This document shows positions 48,432 to 60,621 of a stretch of DNA of 64,000 nt, one piece after another (position 1 is the stretch's first letter; every line of letters starts with the position of its first letter). Made by a program: the position numbers and the translations under genes. This stretch comes from Pilatotrama ljubarskyi (Eukaryota > Basidiomycota > Agaricomycetes > Polyporales > Polyporaceae). The stretch is from positions 62,001-126,000 of the forward strand of contig MU277726.1 of NCBI GenBank assembly GCA_022385805.1, read 5' to 3'. The notes beneath the pieces are model-generated. The model ran no database searches and was not told the origin of the DNA. It was given only the letters and a program-made list of their open reading frames with translations.

Positions 48432-49697
48432 ATGGCCGCGTTTCCTCCTCTGAAGAACGATCTCATACTGCGTGCAGCGCGCGGTAAGCCGCCCCGATAT
48501 GTTCGTGGAACTGCGATGTGAATGTAGCGTTTTGCAGGAGAGGAGACTGAACGCGCTCCAGTATGGGTCATGCGGCAAGCAGGACGATACCTCCCTGGTA
48601 ACTATATAGGACAATCTGGAAGATAATTAGCATGCTAAACGGCCTGTATCAATGCTAGAGTTCCAGGCTGTGCGCGCACACCATAGTTTCTTCGAGATCT
48701 GCCGCACGCCTGCGCTCGCGAAGGAGCTCACGCTTCAACCCATCCGCCGCTACTCCGGGCTCATCGATGCTGCCATCATCTTCAGCGACATCCTCGTCGT
48801 CCCGCAAGCGTTGGGCATGGAGGTTCAGATGAACCCCGGGCCCCACTTCCCCGACCCGCTCGTCGTCCCGTCTGATGTCGAAAAGCTGACGAAGGACGTC
48901 GACGTCGACAAGGAGCTCGGATACGTCTACGAGGCGATCACGCAAACGAGGCAGGCGTTGAACGGTGAAGTGCCGCTCATCGGCTTCTGCGGAGCACCCT
49001 GGACGCTGTTCTCGTACATGATCGAGGGCGGCGGGACGAAGACGTTCCAGAAGTGCAAGACGTGGCTCTTCAAGTACCCCGAGGAGTCGAAAGCGCTCCT
49101 CAACAGGATAGCGGACGTCTGCGTTGACTTTCTCGTCGGCCAAATCAAGGCCGGTGCACAGGCAAGTTGTCCGTTTACACTGTCCTATTCCTGGTATGCT
49201 AACTCGATGCATAGCTCGTGCAAGTCTTCGACTCTTGGGCAGGCGAGCTCTCACCCCACCACTTCGAGGAGTTCTCCCTCCCCTCCCTCCAGCGCATCTC
49301 CTCCGGCGTACGCGCCAAGCTCGCAGCCGCGAACATTCCCGCCGTGCCCATGACGCTCTTCCCCAAGGGCGCGAACACCCAGCTCGCCGCCCTCGCCGAG
49401 CACGCCGGCTACGACGTCCTCGGCATCGACTGGTGCATCGAGCCCGCGGATGCGCGCGCCACGGTCGGCGACAAGGTCGCGCTGCAGGGCAACATGGACC
49501 CAGGCGTGCTGTACGGCGGCCGGGAGGCGATCGAGAAGGAGGTGAAGCGCATGTGCGAGGGCTTCCGAGGCGGAAAGGCTGCGAAGGCGTGGATCTCTAA
49601 CTTGGGTCACGGGATCACGCCTGGCGTGGACCCTGACGACCTGCGCTGGTTTTTTGAGTGCGTACACAAGTACTCGGCGTCGGGGGCGAAGGCGTGA
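48432..49697 (+). CDS. HEM12: Uroporphyrinogen decarboxylase (HEM12)
   Basis: Cytosolic enzyme of heme synthesis that removes four carboxyl groups from uroporphyrinogen III to give coproporphyrinogen III. Exons 48432-48483, 48538-48597, 48659-49161, 49215-49697; 365 aa. The family signature RAPVWVMRQAGRYLPEFQ spans exons 2-3, with both arginines and the catalytic-pocket context present. Also seen: DAAIIFSDILVVPQALGM, with the key aspartate; PLIGFCGAPWTLFSYMIEGG, the second signature; and NLGHGITPGVDPDD with the conserved histidine. Intron 3 (49162-49214) begins GCAAGT and ends TAG, a GC-AG intron. Length matches yeast and human enzymes. Heme made here is the precursor used by COX15. Confidence 0.97.
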
Positions 49698-50299
49698 GGT
49701 CAGTCGGAATTGGAGGCGAAGGTGTGGTAGAAGCTCAGATTCGAATTCAATCAATGGTGTACTGGTACTGTCGTTGCTGGACGCGAGTCGCTTCCTGGGA
49801 ACTACGTTGAGAACAGCCATCCGTCTGCGTGCGCATTGTGAACATTGCTGATATTGCCAACGGTGCGCGACGATGATGTACAAGATATTGCGACGAGCGT
49901 AGAACGTAGATGTGCTCATAACCAGTCCGTGTAAATCAGACTAGATCTTCTCGTGAGAACATGATAGCGACGATGGAGGGGAGAGGATGTAAGTATGGAG
50001 AGATCATTGTGGATAGCGGTTGCTAGATGGGAGATAGATGGTGAGGCCGTGAGCTCAGGAGTGGATATTGGGATGAGAGACCAATGGACAAACGAACGGC
50101 GACGCTTGCGACAAGCGCAAATTCAGGAAAGGAGAGAGGAAGGGTGATAAATATGCACAAGTCGAAGGAATGAAGGAGATTCAGCGAGATAGCGGGTAGT
50201 TGAGGTCGACTAATGGGGAGACAGATGAGTTGGAACGACGCCGCAAGAAACGCAAAGAGACAAGCAATGCCCGGGACCCGCTCGGGCTGCCTACGCTGC
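49698..50299. other. Convergent 3' intergenic region
   Basis: About 600 bp between the stops of HEM12 and CDC14. It is purine-rich with AT-rich patches. No further feature recognised. Confidence 0.5.
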
Positions 50300-52580
50300 T
50301 CACGCCACGACGTCCGCCGCGCTGAAGCTGCTCCGTCGCCGACGCACGTTCCGCAGGCCGGGACGCTCCGACTTCGACGCAGGGACAACGACCGACGCCG
50401 TGTTCGTCGCGACCCACGTACCCGCTGCTGCGATCGCCGACTTCGTGAGGGCCGCCGCTGTAGCTGTCGACTCCTGTACAGACCCAGTCGAGTTATGATG
50501 CGAGCGCTTCCCAACCAACGTCGGGAGACGCGAAGGTGTAGGGGACCCAGGTGGCTGTCGAGGCCGGAGCGGGCGCGTCAACGATGTCGTGGTCGACCCT
50601 GCTGGCGCTGGAGCGGCGTCCTTCGAGCCGGTCGCAGTCCCGCGTGCAGACGTACCGTTTGCGAGTCGAGGGATCTTGTTCGGTAGCTGGCCGTTCGCCT
50701 TCGTCGTCTTCGCAGTGCTCAGGACCCCACTGACCTTCTTCACCGCTGCGTTCGCCGCAGAGCGCGTCACCCGCGTCGGGCGCTGTTCTGACGCTGGCAC
50801 ACGCTGGGAAGCTGTCCGTGCGGAGGCAGGCTTCGTCTTCGACCGCCGCGCGGCGGCTGGAGCAGCTCCGAGCGCAGGGAGCACGTCGCCATCTTCCTCA
50901 GCGTCCGAGTCCGACGCGACCCTTTTCGCCGCGGGTGTCTTGCGCGGCTGACCGGGCGGAGCGATGGCGTGCGCTTTCGCTGCGGCGGCGGCAACGTGTT
51001 TGCTGGGCGTCACCGGGGGTACGGGCGCCGTGGCCGTGGAGGACATCACCATGGTCGCGGTCGTCGAGTCCATGAATACGTCCATCTCATCCTCCTGTTC
51101 CGCTGGGGGGGTGACGGGTGCGACGAGAGCGGTCGCTGCTATCGTCGAGGCCTGTTGGAGCTTCCGCATCTCATCCACCGCCGCCCACTTCGTCCACTCC
51201 AGCTGCTTGAGGTACATGTACTGCTGCTGCGGCCCGACGACGCTTCCCGGGCGCACGATACGCATGAACGCAATCGCCTCCGTCGCCGTAAAGCCGTACT
51301 TCCATATCAAGTACGCGCCGATAAGGGTCCCAGTGCGCCCCAAGCCCGCCTTACACTGTTCGAGTTCGATACGTCAGCCACCACGGGTTTATCCACACCT
51401 GCCTTTTACTTACGTGCACCGCGACTACGCCGCCTTCCTCGATAACCTCGTCAGCCATGTCAATGAACTTCCGAACAATGTCATCGGTGGGATTCGTGCC
51501 GTCGTCGAAGTACAGTTCCACGTGGTTTATGCCGCGTTCTCGGAACACCTGAGCGTCGTATAGCGGGTTGTTGAGTCGCACCACGAGCTTGACGTTCTGC
51601 CGCTCGAAGTAATCCAAGCAGTTCTGGAACGGGGTGGGTAGCTTGCGCTGTAGGGCAAGACCTCCGGATTTGGTTGGCGAGCCCGGTGGGAGAATGGCTT
51701 GGTTCTCTTGCTCCCTCTTGTCCTTCTCCCGCTTGATCCATGTAGGGTCCACGGGCGAGGCGAACGCGATGAAGTTCGGGGTGAGCCAGTTCCAGTCTCC
51801 ATTCTCCACCTTCTCGTAGTACTCGTAATCCTCGACGTCAAATTCGTTCATGTCGCACAGGCCGTTCTGCATGGCCTTGTAGATGCCCCAGAGACAGTCC
51901 TGTATGCTGAGGTTGAAGTCTGAGCGTCCGCGGCCAGCGTCACGGAACGGCATGAATTCGATCTCTGCGATAGGGTGGAAAGCCTCCCATGGTGGGCGTT
52001 GTTGCACAATCATCTGTGACATATCAGCGCGCCGCTCGAGTCTCCGGGAAACGGGAATAACTCACCACATATAGAGCCATGAGAAGCGCAGCGTTGGCCT
52101 TCTTTCGTGGGTCGTTCGAGGAATAGAGTACTAGACGATGTGAAGCAATCGCCGGGTCCTAGAGGGTAGTATGATTCGCAACGGGGCGGCACCCGAGAGG
52201 TATGATGGTACATACCTGGAGCAGCTCGTGGATCAATATGCACGCCTTGTAGACCATCGCGAGATTGAGCGGTCCCCAGTCTTGGAAGAAGGAGAGATAA
52301 AGCAGCTGGTCGTCGATCGTAAAGTAGTAGTACTTCGCGTCGTCATCGGGGGTGGCAGAGGACGATCCTCTCGGCGCTCCGCGTACATCTGGAACGTTGT
52401 CAGGGTCCTGTGCGAGGTGATTGAGGACATCTGGCCTCGGGGGCGGATGCGGGAAGGAGGTGAAGAACAGCCTGCAGATTAGCCACTGGGTTAATGCCTC
52501 CGAGGTCGATGAAGACGGGTGTGAACGCGAGCCACTGACCTCCCGCCAAAATGGCACAACGGCTCGCAGGCGAAAGGCAT
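50300..52580 (-). CDS. CDC14: Tyrosine/dual-specificity phosphatase CDC14
   Basis: Phosphatase that reverses CDK phosphorylation at mitotic exit and cytokinesis. Exons on the minus strand: 52580-52540, 52471-52216, 52158-52066, 52013-51414, 51355-50300; 681 aa. The N-terminal domain has [12 protein letters not shown] and [30 protein letters not shown]. The catalytic loop is [10 protein letters not shown] (C331, R337), split by the last intron directly after the histidine. Before it are [15 protein letters not shown] and [19 protein letters not shown], with the general-acid aspartate region; after it [20 protein letters not shown] and [18 protein letters not shown]. The C-terminal 280 residues are disordered, basic and Ser/Pro-rich, consistent with regulatory phosphorylation. 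Start chosen at 52580 because it splices directly into RLFFTSFP. Confidence 0.95.
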
Positions 52581-53348
52581 GGCGGCGGTGCGCTCGAAGA
52601 GGAGAGACGAGGGCCGTGGTGAGGAGGATGGGAGACGGAAAGACCCTGCGAGTGGCTGTCAAAAGCAAAGGCGAAGGCGAGGAAGAGTCGCGCGACTGAC
52701 CGAAGCGGTGGGTTGGGTTCGTGTAGCAGCACAGGTCACGTGACCGACACGCGGTCGCCTCCCCTTGGACGCGCGGGATTCGCGTCGTCCGCGAGAAGTC
52801 TCCTCAAACAATGTAAGCTACGCTGTTTGGCGCGTTGTCAAATGCATTCCGCTCTCCGGCAAACGCTCATACCCGCGCGAAATGGACCTTCGAAACCCTC
52901 CTTTGTGAAGCAGCCCTCGGTGAAGCATGGGCGTGTCGCGATGGATCAGCTTCAGCCACAGCCACGCTGGTGGCTGATGGGCGCTTAGCTCTTTCGCCGC
53001 CTATCGACCATCCCGGCATGCGAGTCTGGGTTTGTCAAATATCTCCATGTCCTGCGCATGTGCAGGGGACGTGCAGGTGATGGAACTGGCCAAGCTCGAG
53101 ATACAATGGACGTGTGAAGGCGCGCTCGCGAGCAGCGTGTCGCCGCCTTCCTATTGCAGCGAGGAATGCGTGACGCGTGAGAGCCGCCGGCGCCAACGCG
53201 TCTGGGCGCGTCAGGCGGAGACCTGCTCTGCGCTCCCATCCCTCCCTCCCGCTCAAAGTCTGCACGCCTCGCTGGCCCTCGTCACGTCCCGCGACTTCGA
53301 TACATTTTGAAGCGTAATAGCGCCTTGCGTACCACAAAGGGCGCAGCT
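52581..53348. promoter_or_regulatory. CDC14 / MBP1 divergent promoter with two MCB sites
   Basis: 768-bp spacer between two divergent cell-cycle genes. Perfect MluI cell-cycle box cores ACGCGT lie at 53173-53178 and 53196-53201, 23 bp apart and 148-176 bp from the MBP1 ATG. ACGCGT is the site bound by Mbp1/Res-type APSES proteins, so autoregulation is plausible. Confidence 0.65.
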
Positions 53349-55736
53349 ATGCCGGACAATCAGATATTCAAAGTGAAGCTATCTCGGTCTTCACACCTAT
53401 GCCTCCATACTAAACTCGACGACTTGATCTCCCCAGGCCACGTACAGTGGTATCCCCGTCTACGAGATGTGCGTCATGCAACGCGTACGACGCGTTGTGG
53501 CGTTTCTGAACATACTGGCAGGATGTGCAAAGGAGTCGCCGTGATGCGAAGACGGGCCGACTCTTGGCTCAACGCGACTCAGATCCTCAAGGTCGCCGGA
53601 TTCGACAAGCCCCAACGGACACGCATTCTCGAGAGGGAAGTACAGAAAGGCGAACACGAGAAAGTGCAGGGCGGATACGGCAAATACCAAGGTACGCCTC
53701 CCGCCGATTGTCTGCCATGTATTCTCATCCTGCGCGTTCGAAGGCACATGGATACCCCTCGAGAGAGGTCTCGGCCTAGCCAAGCAGTACGGTTGTGAGA
53801 CTCTTCTCCGCCCCATCATCGACTTCCAGCCCGAAGCGAAGAGCCCCCCTCTGGCCCCGAAACATCTCGTCTCCGCCCAGTCATCGAAGGCGAGCATACG
53901 TCGCGTTGGTGAGCTAACGGGAGCTTCTATCATCAGCACCAGGTCCTCAAAGCGAACAGGACAGGACGGCGATGGCACCGACATCGAAACTGTCTCTATC
54001 CGCGGCTCGGAAGATGGAACCATGACCCCCTCCCCATCAGAAGCGACGACGAGCTCACGCACCCCTTCGCCCATCCGGAGTAGCCCTGGTCCCCCTGCGT
54101 CTACGTCAAACGCCATGGATGAGGACGTTCCTTCACCTTCCCCTGAGCCAAGCCGGAAGCGAAAACACCGGGCGACCGAAGACGACGATGAATCCATGGA
54201 CGACCCATACGGGGCGAATGGTTCTAATCAGGCGGTCTATGGCGACCAAATCCTCGAATACTTCATCTCCGACTCCAATCAGATCCCTGAGATCCTCATC
54301 AACCCTCCACCTGACTTCGACCCCAACATGGCCATCGACGACGATGGTCACACCGCGCTTCACTGGGCGGCAGCCATGGGCCGCATACGAATAGTGAAGC
54401 TCCTCCTGACGGCGGGTGCAGACATCTACAAAGTGAACAAGGCGGGTCAGACAGCACTCATGCGGAGTGTCATGTTCGCAAACAATTATGACGTCCGGAA
54501 ATTCCCCGAACTCTATGAGCTTCTTCATAAATCCACCCTAAACATTGACAACAGCAATCGGACCGTCTTCCATCACATTGTCGACGTCGCGATGTCTAAG
54601 GGAAAGACGCACGCCGCGCGGTACTACATGGAGACCGTGCTCCAGCGGCTCTCTGACTTCCCCCAGGAGCTCGCGGACATCATCAACTTCCAGGACGAGG
54701 ATGGCGAGACGGCGCTGACGATGGCGGCGCGCTGTCGGAGCAAACGGCTCGTGAAGCTGCTGCTCGACCACGGCGCAGACCCCAAGATCGCGAACAAAGA
54801 TGGGAAGAACGCCGAGGACTACATCCTCGAAGACGAGCGGTTCCGATCGTCCCCTCTCCTCCCTTCGCGTCCCCTCCCCTTCCGAGGCGCTGACGGCCCG
54901 ACCGCCAACGGCAGCTCATCACTCTTCCCCTTCCTCCCCACAGGCAGCGATCGGCCAACCCTACACTACTCCGTCACCGGCCAGAAAGTCGCGACGCGCT
55001 GCGTGACGGACGTGACGATGATGCTCGACAGCCTCGCCGCATCCTTCGACCAGGAGCTGAAGGAGAAGGACCGGGACCTTACGCAGGCAAACGCGCTGCT
55101 CAGCAACATCCAGACCGAGATTCTCGAGAGCCAGCGGACGGTCGGGCAGCTGAAGGCGCAGGCGCAGGGCCTCCCCGCCGCGCAGCAGTCCGTGTCGCAG
55201 CTCGAGGACGAGCTCCGCGCGAAGATGGGGAAGCGCTTCCGGCTGGGGTGGGAGAAGTGGGTCAAGGACGAGGAGGATAGGGAGCACGCCGTGCGGGAGG
55301 CTGCGGGCGGCCAGCTCGTCTCGCTGAACGGCGAGCCCGTGTCGGACCTCCTGACCCTGCACGCGGATATACCTGGGGACCCGGAGGAGCTGAGGAAGGA
55401 GTGCGAAAAGCTGCGGGAGGAGCTAGCTGGACATCGGGCGCGGCGGAAAGAGATGTTCGACAAGCTGGTGAAGTTCCAGGCGGAAGCGGGGACGGGCGGG
55501 CGGATGACGGAGTACCGACGCCTCATCAGCGCCGGGTGTGGTGGCATTCCACCAGAGGAAGTCGACGGCGTGGTCGGTATGCTCCTGGAGGTATGTGTTC
55601 CTACGCTGGCTGTTATGCCGCTGAGATGCTGAGGATGACCTTGTAGACGTTGGAAGCGGAAGAGCCTCCGAGCTCATCCGGGGCGTGGAACGGGACGGCG
55701 ACGGCGCGCTCGAGTACAGGGTTGCCCGCGAGTTGA
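53349..55736 (+). CDS. MBP1: APSES cell-cycle transcription factor, MBP1/Res1-Cdc10 family
   Basis: DNA-binding subunit of MBF/SBF-type G1/S transcription complexes. Exons 53349-53372, 53437-53468, 53522-53691, 53744-55590, 55647-55736; 720 aa. The KilA-N/APSES domain occupies about 1-110: [61 protein letters not shown] Ser/Pro linker contains a basic KRKH patch (about 220-225), a candidate NLS. Ankyrin repeats at about 275-430 show [32 protein letters not shown] and [21 protein letters not shown] coiled coil with [20 protein letters not shown] near 610-650 likely serves dimerisation. Two further ACGCGT cores (53481-53486, 53490-53495) lie in intron 2. Confidence 0.95.
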
Positions 55737-56065
55737 GTGTAGCATGCAGACCTCTGTTGTAGTCTTACTCTTTCATTTATGTTTGTATTACTTGGAACCT
55801 TCGGTTTTGCTATCGATGTACCTCGCACTCGTTCTGAGTCGGACGACGCGCGACGCGCTGCGAGTGCCACCCGCGCGTACGCGGTCGCGTGTGCGCGTCT
55901 GGCCGCTTATGTAATCGAGCGCCTGAAATTCTTGGGAGAGGACCGTGCTCGAGCGGAACGACAGCGACTACTTGTTCGACTCGGATTCGGACTCGCGCGC
56001 AGGACCGTTCCCGGCCGCCTCTTCTTCTGCCTGCCTTGACTTGAACGGCCGGGGCTCTCTCCGCC
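55737..56065. other. Spacer MBP1 to uL24m
   Basis: About 330 bp with the MBP1 3' region and the uL24m promoter. No feature recognised. Confidence 0.5.
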
Positions 56066-57363
56066 ATGTCTATCACGGCCAGGGAGCTGGCCCGCGCGGC
56101 CACGACGCAGGCCTTTACGCGCAACTTCCGGCACCTCCTCCCCGTCCCCCGCTTCCTCGTGCGGGGCCCTCTGCCCCCTGGAGAGTCGCGCCCGAAGGAC
56201 ACGCGCCCGAAAGATAGGATCAAGTACTGGAACATCGTCCCCGGGGACTACGTCCGCCTGCGCGGGGACACGCAGGGGACGATCCACGAGGTGCATCGGG
56301 TGAACAAGATCAGCAACCGGGTGGTGTTGAAGAGGGAGTTGAACAGGCCGGTGAGTAAGATGCCACGCTTTGCTAAGGGGATTATGTGTGTGCGAGGGTG
56401 ACTGAATTGTATGTGGTGGGTACAGGGGTATGTGCCGAACGACCAGCGGGGGACGGGCTTCTCTGTGCCGTACTCGCAGTGCCAGCTGCTCGTCGGTCGG
56501 TACGAGTACCCTCCCGAGGGCGAGTCGGCGCAGCCGCAGGTCAAGCCGTACGTTTTTCTCCGTTGTCCTCGTACCGGCGTGCCGCTAACGCTTGTGTACA
56601 GTGTCTTCGCCTCTCGCCTCACCATGTCAAAACCGTACTTCTACCCCAAAGGGGGCTACTGGATCTGGCGGCGATACGCCGTAAACACCACCCCCCGCCT
56701 TCCGAACTATAGCGAGTCCACGCACGTGTCCATCAGGATCCCCTGGCCCAAGCCGACCAAGGTGACGAAACCGGAGCGTGCGTGATTTTGCAGCTATGCT
56801 CCAGTGTGAGCGGGACTCACCCTCTTGCAGCGAGCCCGTATGATACCACTGCGGACGCGGTGAACGAAGTGACCTACACCCCTCCCGCCCTCCCCGCCAC
56901 CCTCCTCAACCCCGCACCCAGGATACCGACGGAACACGAGTACATCACCTCCCTCACCAAGCCCGACAAGGCCGCCCTCCCCGCCTCCGCGCCCGTCGAG
57001 GTACACCTCGTCAAGGAGCTCTCGAACCCACACGCCCGTGCGAAGAAGCAGGCGCGCTGGCAGGCGTTCAAGGCGCGGCAGAAGGCCCTCTTGGAGGAGT
57101 TCGTGCGCGCCGAGTACGCGAACCTCGCCGGGCGCACGCGCCGCGAGGCGCGCGCAGAGGCGACGTGGAAGTGGCGGAACCACATCGAGGAGGAGCGCAA
57201 GGCGGAGATGAAGCGGCGCTGGCGCAACCGCGGCGCGGAGGCGCGCCAGATGCGCACGGCGAAGCGCAAGGCCCGCAAGGCTGCGAAGCGCGCACAGAAG
57301 CTGCGCAACCTCGTGCTGGAAGAGGCCCCGAACCAGGTCGTGCCGCGATCGAGCAGGGCGTAG
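56066..57363 (+). CDS. MRPL40: Mitochondrial ribosomal protein uL24m (MRPL40 type)
   Basis: Large-subunit mitoribosome protein. Exons 56066-56350, 56426-56547, 56602-56777, 56831-57363; 371 aa. After a short N-terminus the KOW motif of L24 reads YWNIVPGDYVRLRGDTQGTI and HEVHRVNKISNRVVLK. The middle carries the fungal uL24m extension (GRYEYPPEGES, KPYFYPKGGYWIWRRYAVNT, RIPWPKPTK). The long C-terminal extension is Arg/Lys/Ala-rich and helical, with EEERKAEMKRRWRNRGAEAR and KRKARKAAKRAQKLRNL, as expected for rRNA binding. The size is that of fungal rather than bacterial L24. Confidence 0.88.
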
Positions 57364-58429
57364 GCTACTACGACAGCGTGGTCGTCCTCGATTGGGTACA
57401 CCTCGCTGCAGTATCGTACTGTGTATCTTTCGAGCAGTCCGCTTCGCGCGAATATGCTCGAGTTAATCCATCATCGCTTGCTCACCGGTGGCCAAGTCTG
57501 CGTGTGCTTCACCACTTGAGAAGAAGCTCGAACGCGCCAGAGCAAGTACGGCAGGTAAACATCATGCTGTACGGACGTATGCGACTGCGCCGCGACACGA
57601 CCCTGATGTCCGATGTCACGACCGGGATCCGCTCTGCGAGACGTCAAACCATCATGTACTGTATGCGGTTCTTGTGCGGCTCAGTTCAGTGCGTTGGGAT
57701 GCTAAGCAGCGCGCTTGCCGGGAAAGGCGCTGGGCAGGACGCTGACAAAGCCTTTGTTTATTAACGTTATGCCCTGATTTACCCGAGGATTCTGGCAGCA
57801 GCAGACAGCGGCGTGCTGTATGAGCAGCTCCAGATCATGATGAGGCATGCGCGGGATACTTTGTCACCGAGGAAATTTCTGGGCAAGCCCACTCAGCCTA
57901 TCGAGAGATTCGCGCAACTTGTGAGTTGACTGAAGCTTGAAGCCGAACGGTGTGCATGCATTTCTCGGAGGTAAATAGGTGATGTGGGCGCACTGAGGAG
58001 TTGTATACTCGGATAGAAACTCAGACAAGCGACGGACGAGGATGTTTGTCAGCAGCGCAGGGGTGGATGGGAGAGAGCAGCGGAGGGGAGCTGGATGACA
58101 GAGAGTGACAGTCCGCTTACTGAGGGTCATAGACGCCCCCTTGAAGCCTTCCATTCCGGCCTCGGCCACAGGCGCAGAGCGCTCAGCAGGTGCTGCTCTT
58201 GCCTTTCTTGCACACCCTCCATATATAATAACCTCCGGTCGCGGCGGCCCAGCCTCCTATATAGGCTCAGCAGCGGACCCCGTGGTACTCTCCCTGCTCT
58301 ACTTGCAACCTGCACGCGCCCATCTCTCACGACTCTGCTCCACTCCCGGGTTCTCTATCAGCTGCACCCCGAAGCTGCTTGCTTCCCGCTGGATCTGTCC
58401 ACCCTGTTTCTGTTTGCTGAGCACTGGCC
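57364..58429. promoter_or_regulatory. MFS transporter upstream region with TATA-like elements
   Basis: About 1.07 kb. An ATATATAATA box is at 58221-58230 and the palindrome CCTATATAGG at 58256-58265, 165-210 nt before the transporter ATG and followed by a CT-rich leader. This is the clearest TATA-type promoter of the window, suggesting a regulated, inducible gene. Nothing supportable was found in 57364-58200. Confidence 0.5.
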
Positions 58430-60621
58430 ATGTCCACGAACAACTCCGAGACGATCACGCTGAGCGACCCTGCGGACTTCGAGAAGCAGGTTCAGGCGGC
58501 TGCCCTTCCCAAGGACGGTGACCCCGCCGACCCGTACCAAGTCAAGCTCGAGCCCGAGGACGACCCCAAACACCTGAGCCTATGGTTCAAGTGGCTGGCT
58601 GTCCTAACGATCTGTACGTCCTCGTCATGCGCGACGTTCGCGAGCTCAGTGGTGCGTATTCCCGCTCTGTCTCAGCGCTCCGAGTACCATATGCGAGCGC
58701 AGTCCTCGTGATCCGTACTCATAGACGTGCGCAGGCATCCTTCTCCGAGACCGGTCTCGCACAGGATCTGCATACAGTCCATGAAGTCACCATTTTGAGC
58801 ATCAGTCTGTACGTCTTGGGCTTGGGCATCGGCCCTCTCTTCGTCGGCCCATTATCCGAGCTGTACGGGCGGAATATCATCTACCGGACGTCCTACGTCC
58901 TCTTCTTCGCGTTCACTTGGCCGACGGCCTTCCCGCCAAACATCGGTACGTGAGGTCGAGTTGCCCACAGGATTGTCCGAGCATCCCGTGCTGACTCGTT
59001 TTGCGGCAGCGACCTTCCTGGTCTTTCGCTTCATCACCGGTCTGTGCGGGTCGGCGTTCTTGAGCGTGGCGGGAGGGAGCGTCAGTGATCTATTTGACAA
59101 CCGCAGTGTCGCAACGTGAGCATTTCAGCCCTCAAGCCAGGGCGGAGCGTACTGACCGGGCTCTGCAGTCCGATGGCCGTATATACCCTCTCTCCCTTCA
59201 TCGGCCCAGTGCTCGGCCCATTGATCTCAGGGTACGTGTGTCACCGGCTCTGGATCGGAACTTGCACAGTATGCTTACCCGTCTACAGGTTCATTGTACA
59301 AGTGCGTATGACACTACGGGACGAAGGCTCCACCTGCTGACTCCTCCGTGTAGAACACAGATTGGAGATGGTGCTACCGCGTCCTCCTGATCTGGCAAGC
59401 CGTGCAGACCATCCTGTTATTCACGGTAGGTCCTCGCTCCTTCCTCGCCCACCGGTCTCGGCCACCTGACACGTTGCCACCACTAGTGTGTGCCCGAGAC
59501 GTACGCGCCCGTCATCCTGAAGCGCAAGGCTAAGAAGTTCGTCTCCTGGTCCTCGCAGTTGTGGACATGCGTGCTGACGCTCCGAGCAGGCTCCGCAAGA
59601 CCACTGGAGATAAGAACTACTATGCTCCCATCGAGCATCAGGAACACAGCTTGTTCCGCATGATACTGTTCAGCTGCTATACGCCTTTCAGTAAGCCCTC
59701 GTCCCGGCTGGTGTTCCGATTCTTGCTGACGGCACCTGCAGAGCTCCTTTTCTATGACCGTATGGCTCTTGCTCTGGACACCTGGTACGGCTTCGTCTTT
59801 GTAGACAGCCTTGAGAATGGCTCGCTGACGAACGCACAGGTCTGCGCTGCTCCTGGGGATCCTGTACCTCGCCTTCCAGGCGTTCCCAATCATCTTCCAG
59901 GGCGTGCACGGCTTCAACGACCAGTCGACAGGACTCGCATTCCTAGGCATCGGCCTCGGGATGGTCCTCGCGCTCTGCGCGCAGCCATACTGGAATAGGT
60001 ATGTGTCGATTCTCCCTGGTTCTGTCGTGTCTAGTCCTCACCCCTCTTCGCTACAGACTCTTCCGTCGGGAATCTGAGAAATACAAGGGGCACGTACCTC
60101 CAGAAGTCCGCCTTATCCCTGGCCAAGTCGGCGGCATCCTCGCGCCCATCGGTTCGTCCCTTCCCTCTTTCTCTCCACCCTCCTCGCACGCTCCTGACCA
60201 GTACCCTCCCTACAGGCCTGTACATCATGGCGTTCACGACGTACAAGCAAGTGCACTGGATCGGGCCCATCATCGGGTCGATCCCGTTCGGCGCGGGCGT
60301 GATCTTCATCTACACGGGCGTGTTCACGTACCTCGTGACCGCGTACCGGCCGATCGCGGCGAGCGCGATGGCGTCGAACAGCGCGATGCGCTCGACGTTC
60401 GCGGCGGTGTTCCCGCTGTTTGCTGGGGCGATGTATCATCGGCTGGGGACGGTGGGCGCGACGGCGCTGTTGGCGGGGCTGACGACGCTCATGGCGCCGC
60501 TACCGTGAGTGTCTCTGTCTGCATTGTCGCCGAGTGAGGCTGACGAGGTGCACGCAGGTTCATCTACTACAAAATCGGCGCCCGGCTGCGCTCAAAGTCT
60601 CGGTTCGCCGTCGCGGACTAG
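58430..60621 (+). CDS. MFS drug:H+ antiporter-1 type transporter
   Basis: Twelve-span major facilitator of the DHA1 (polyamine/multidrug) group in the plasma membrane. Thirteen exons: 58430-58651, 58735-58945, 59010-59115, 59169-59231, 59289-59301, 59354-59425, 59487-59536, 59590-59690, 59742-59784, 59840-59998, 60057-60151, 60216-60504, 60558-60621; 495 aa. A hydrophilic N-terminus of about 60 residues is followed by the helices. Motif A is GPLSELYGRN, the motif C region is YTLSPFIGPVLGPLISGF, and the DHA1 hallmark NTDWRWCYRVLLIWQ follows. Late helices include YRPIAASAMASNSAMRS and FPLFAGAMYHRLGTVGA. The C-terminus is short and basic. Substrate cannot be told from sequence. Exon 5 is 13 nt. 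Confidence 0.9.
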
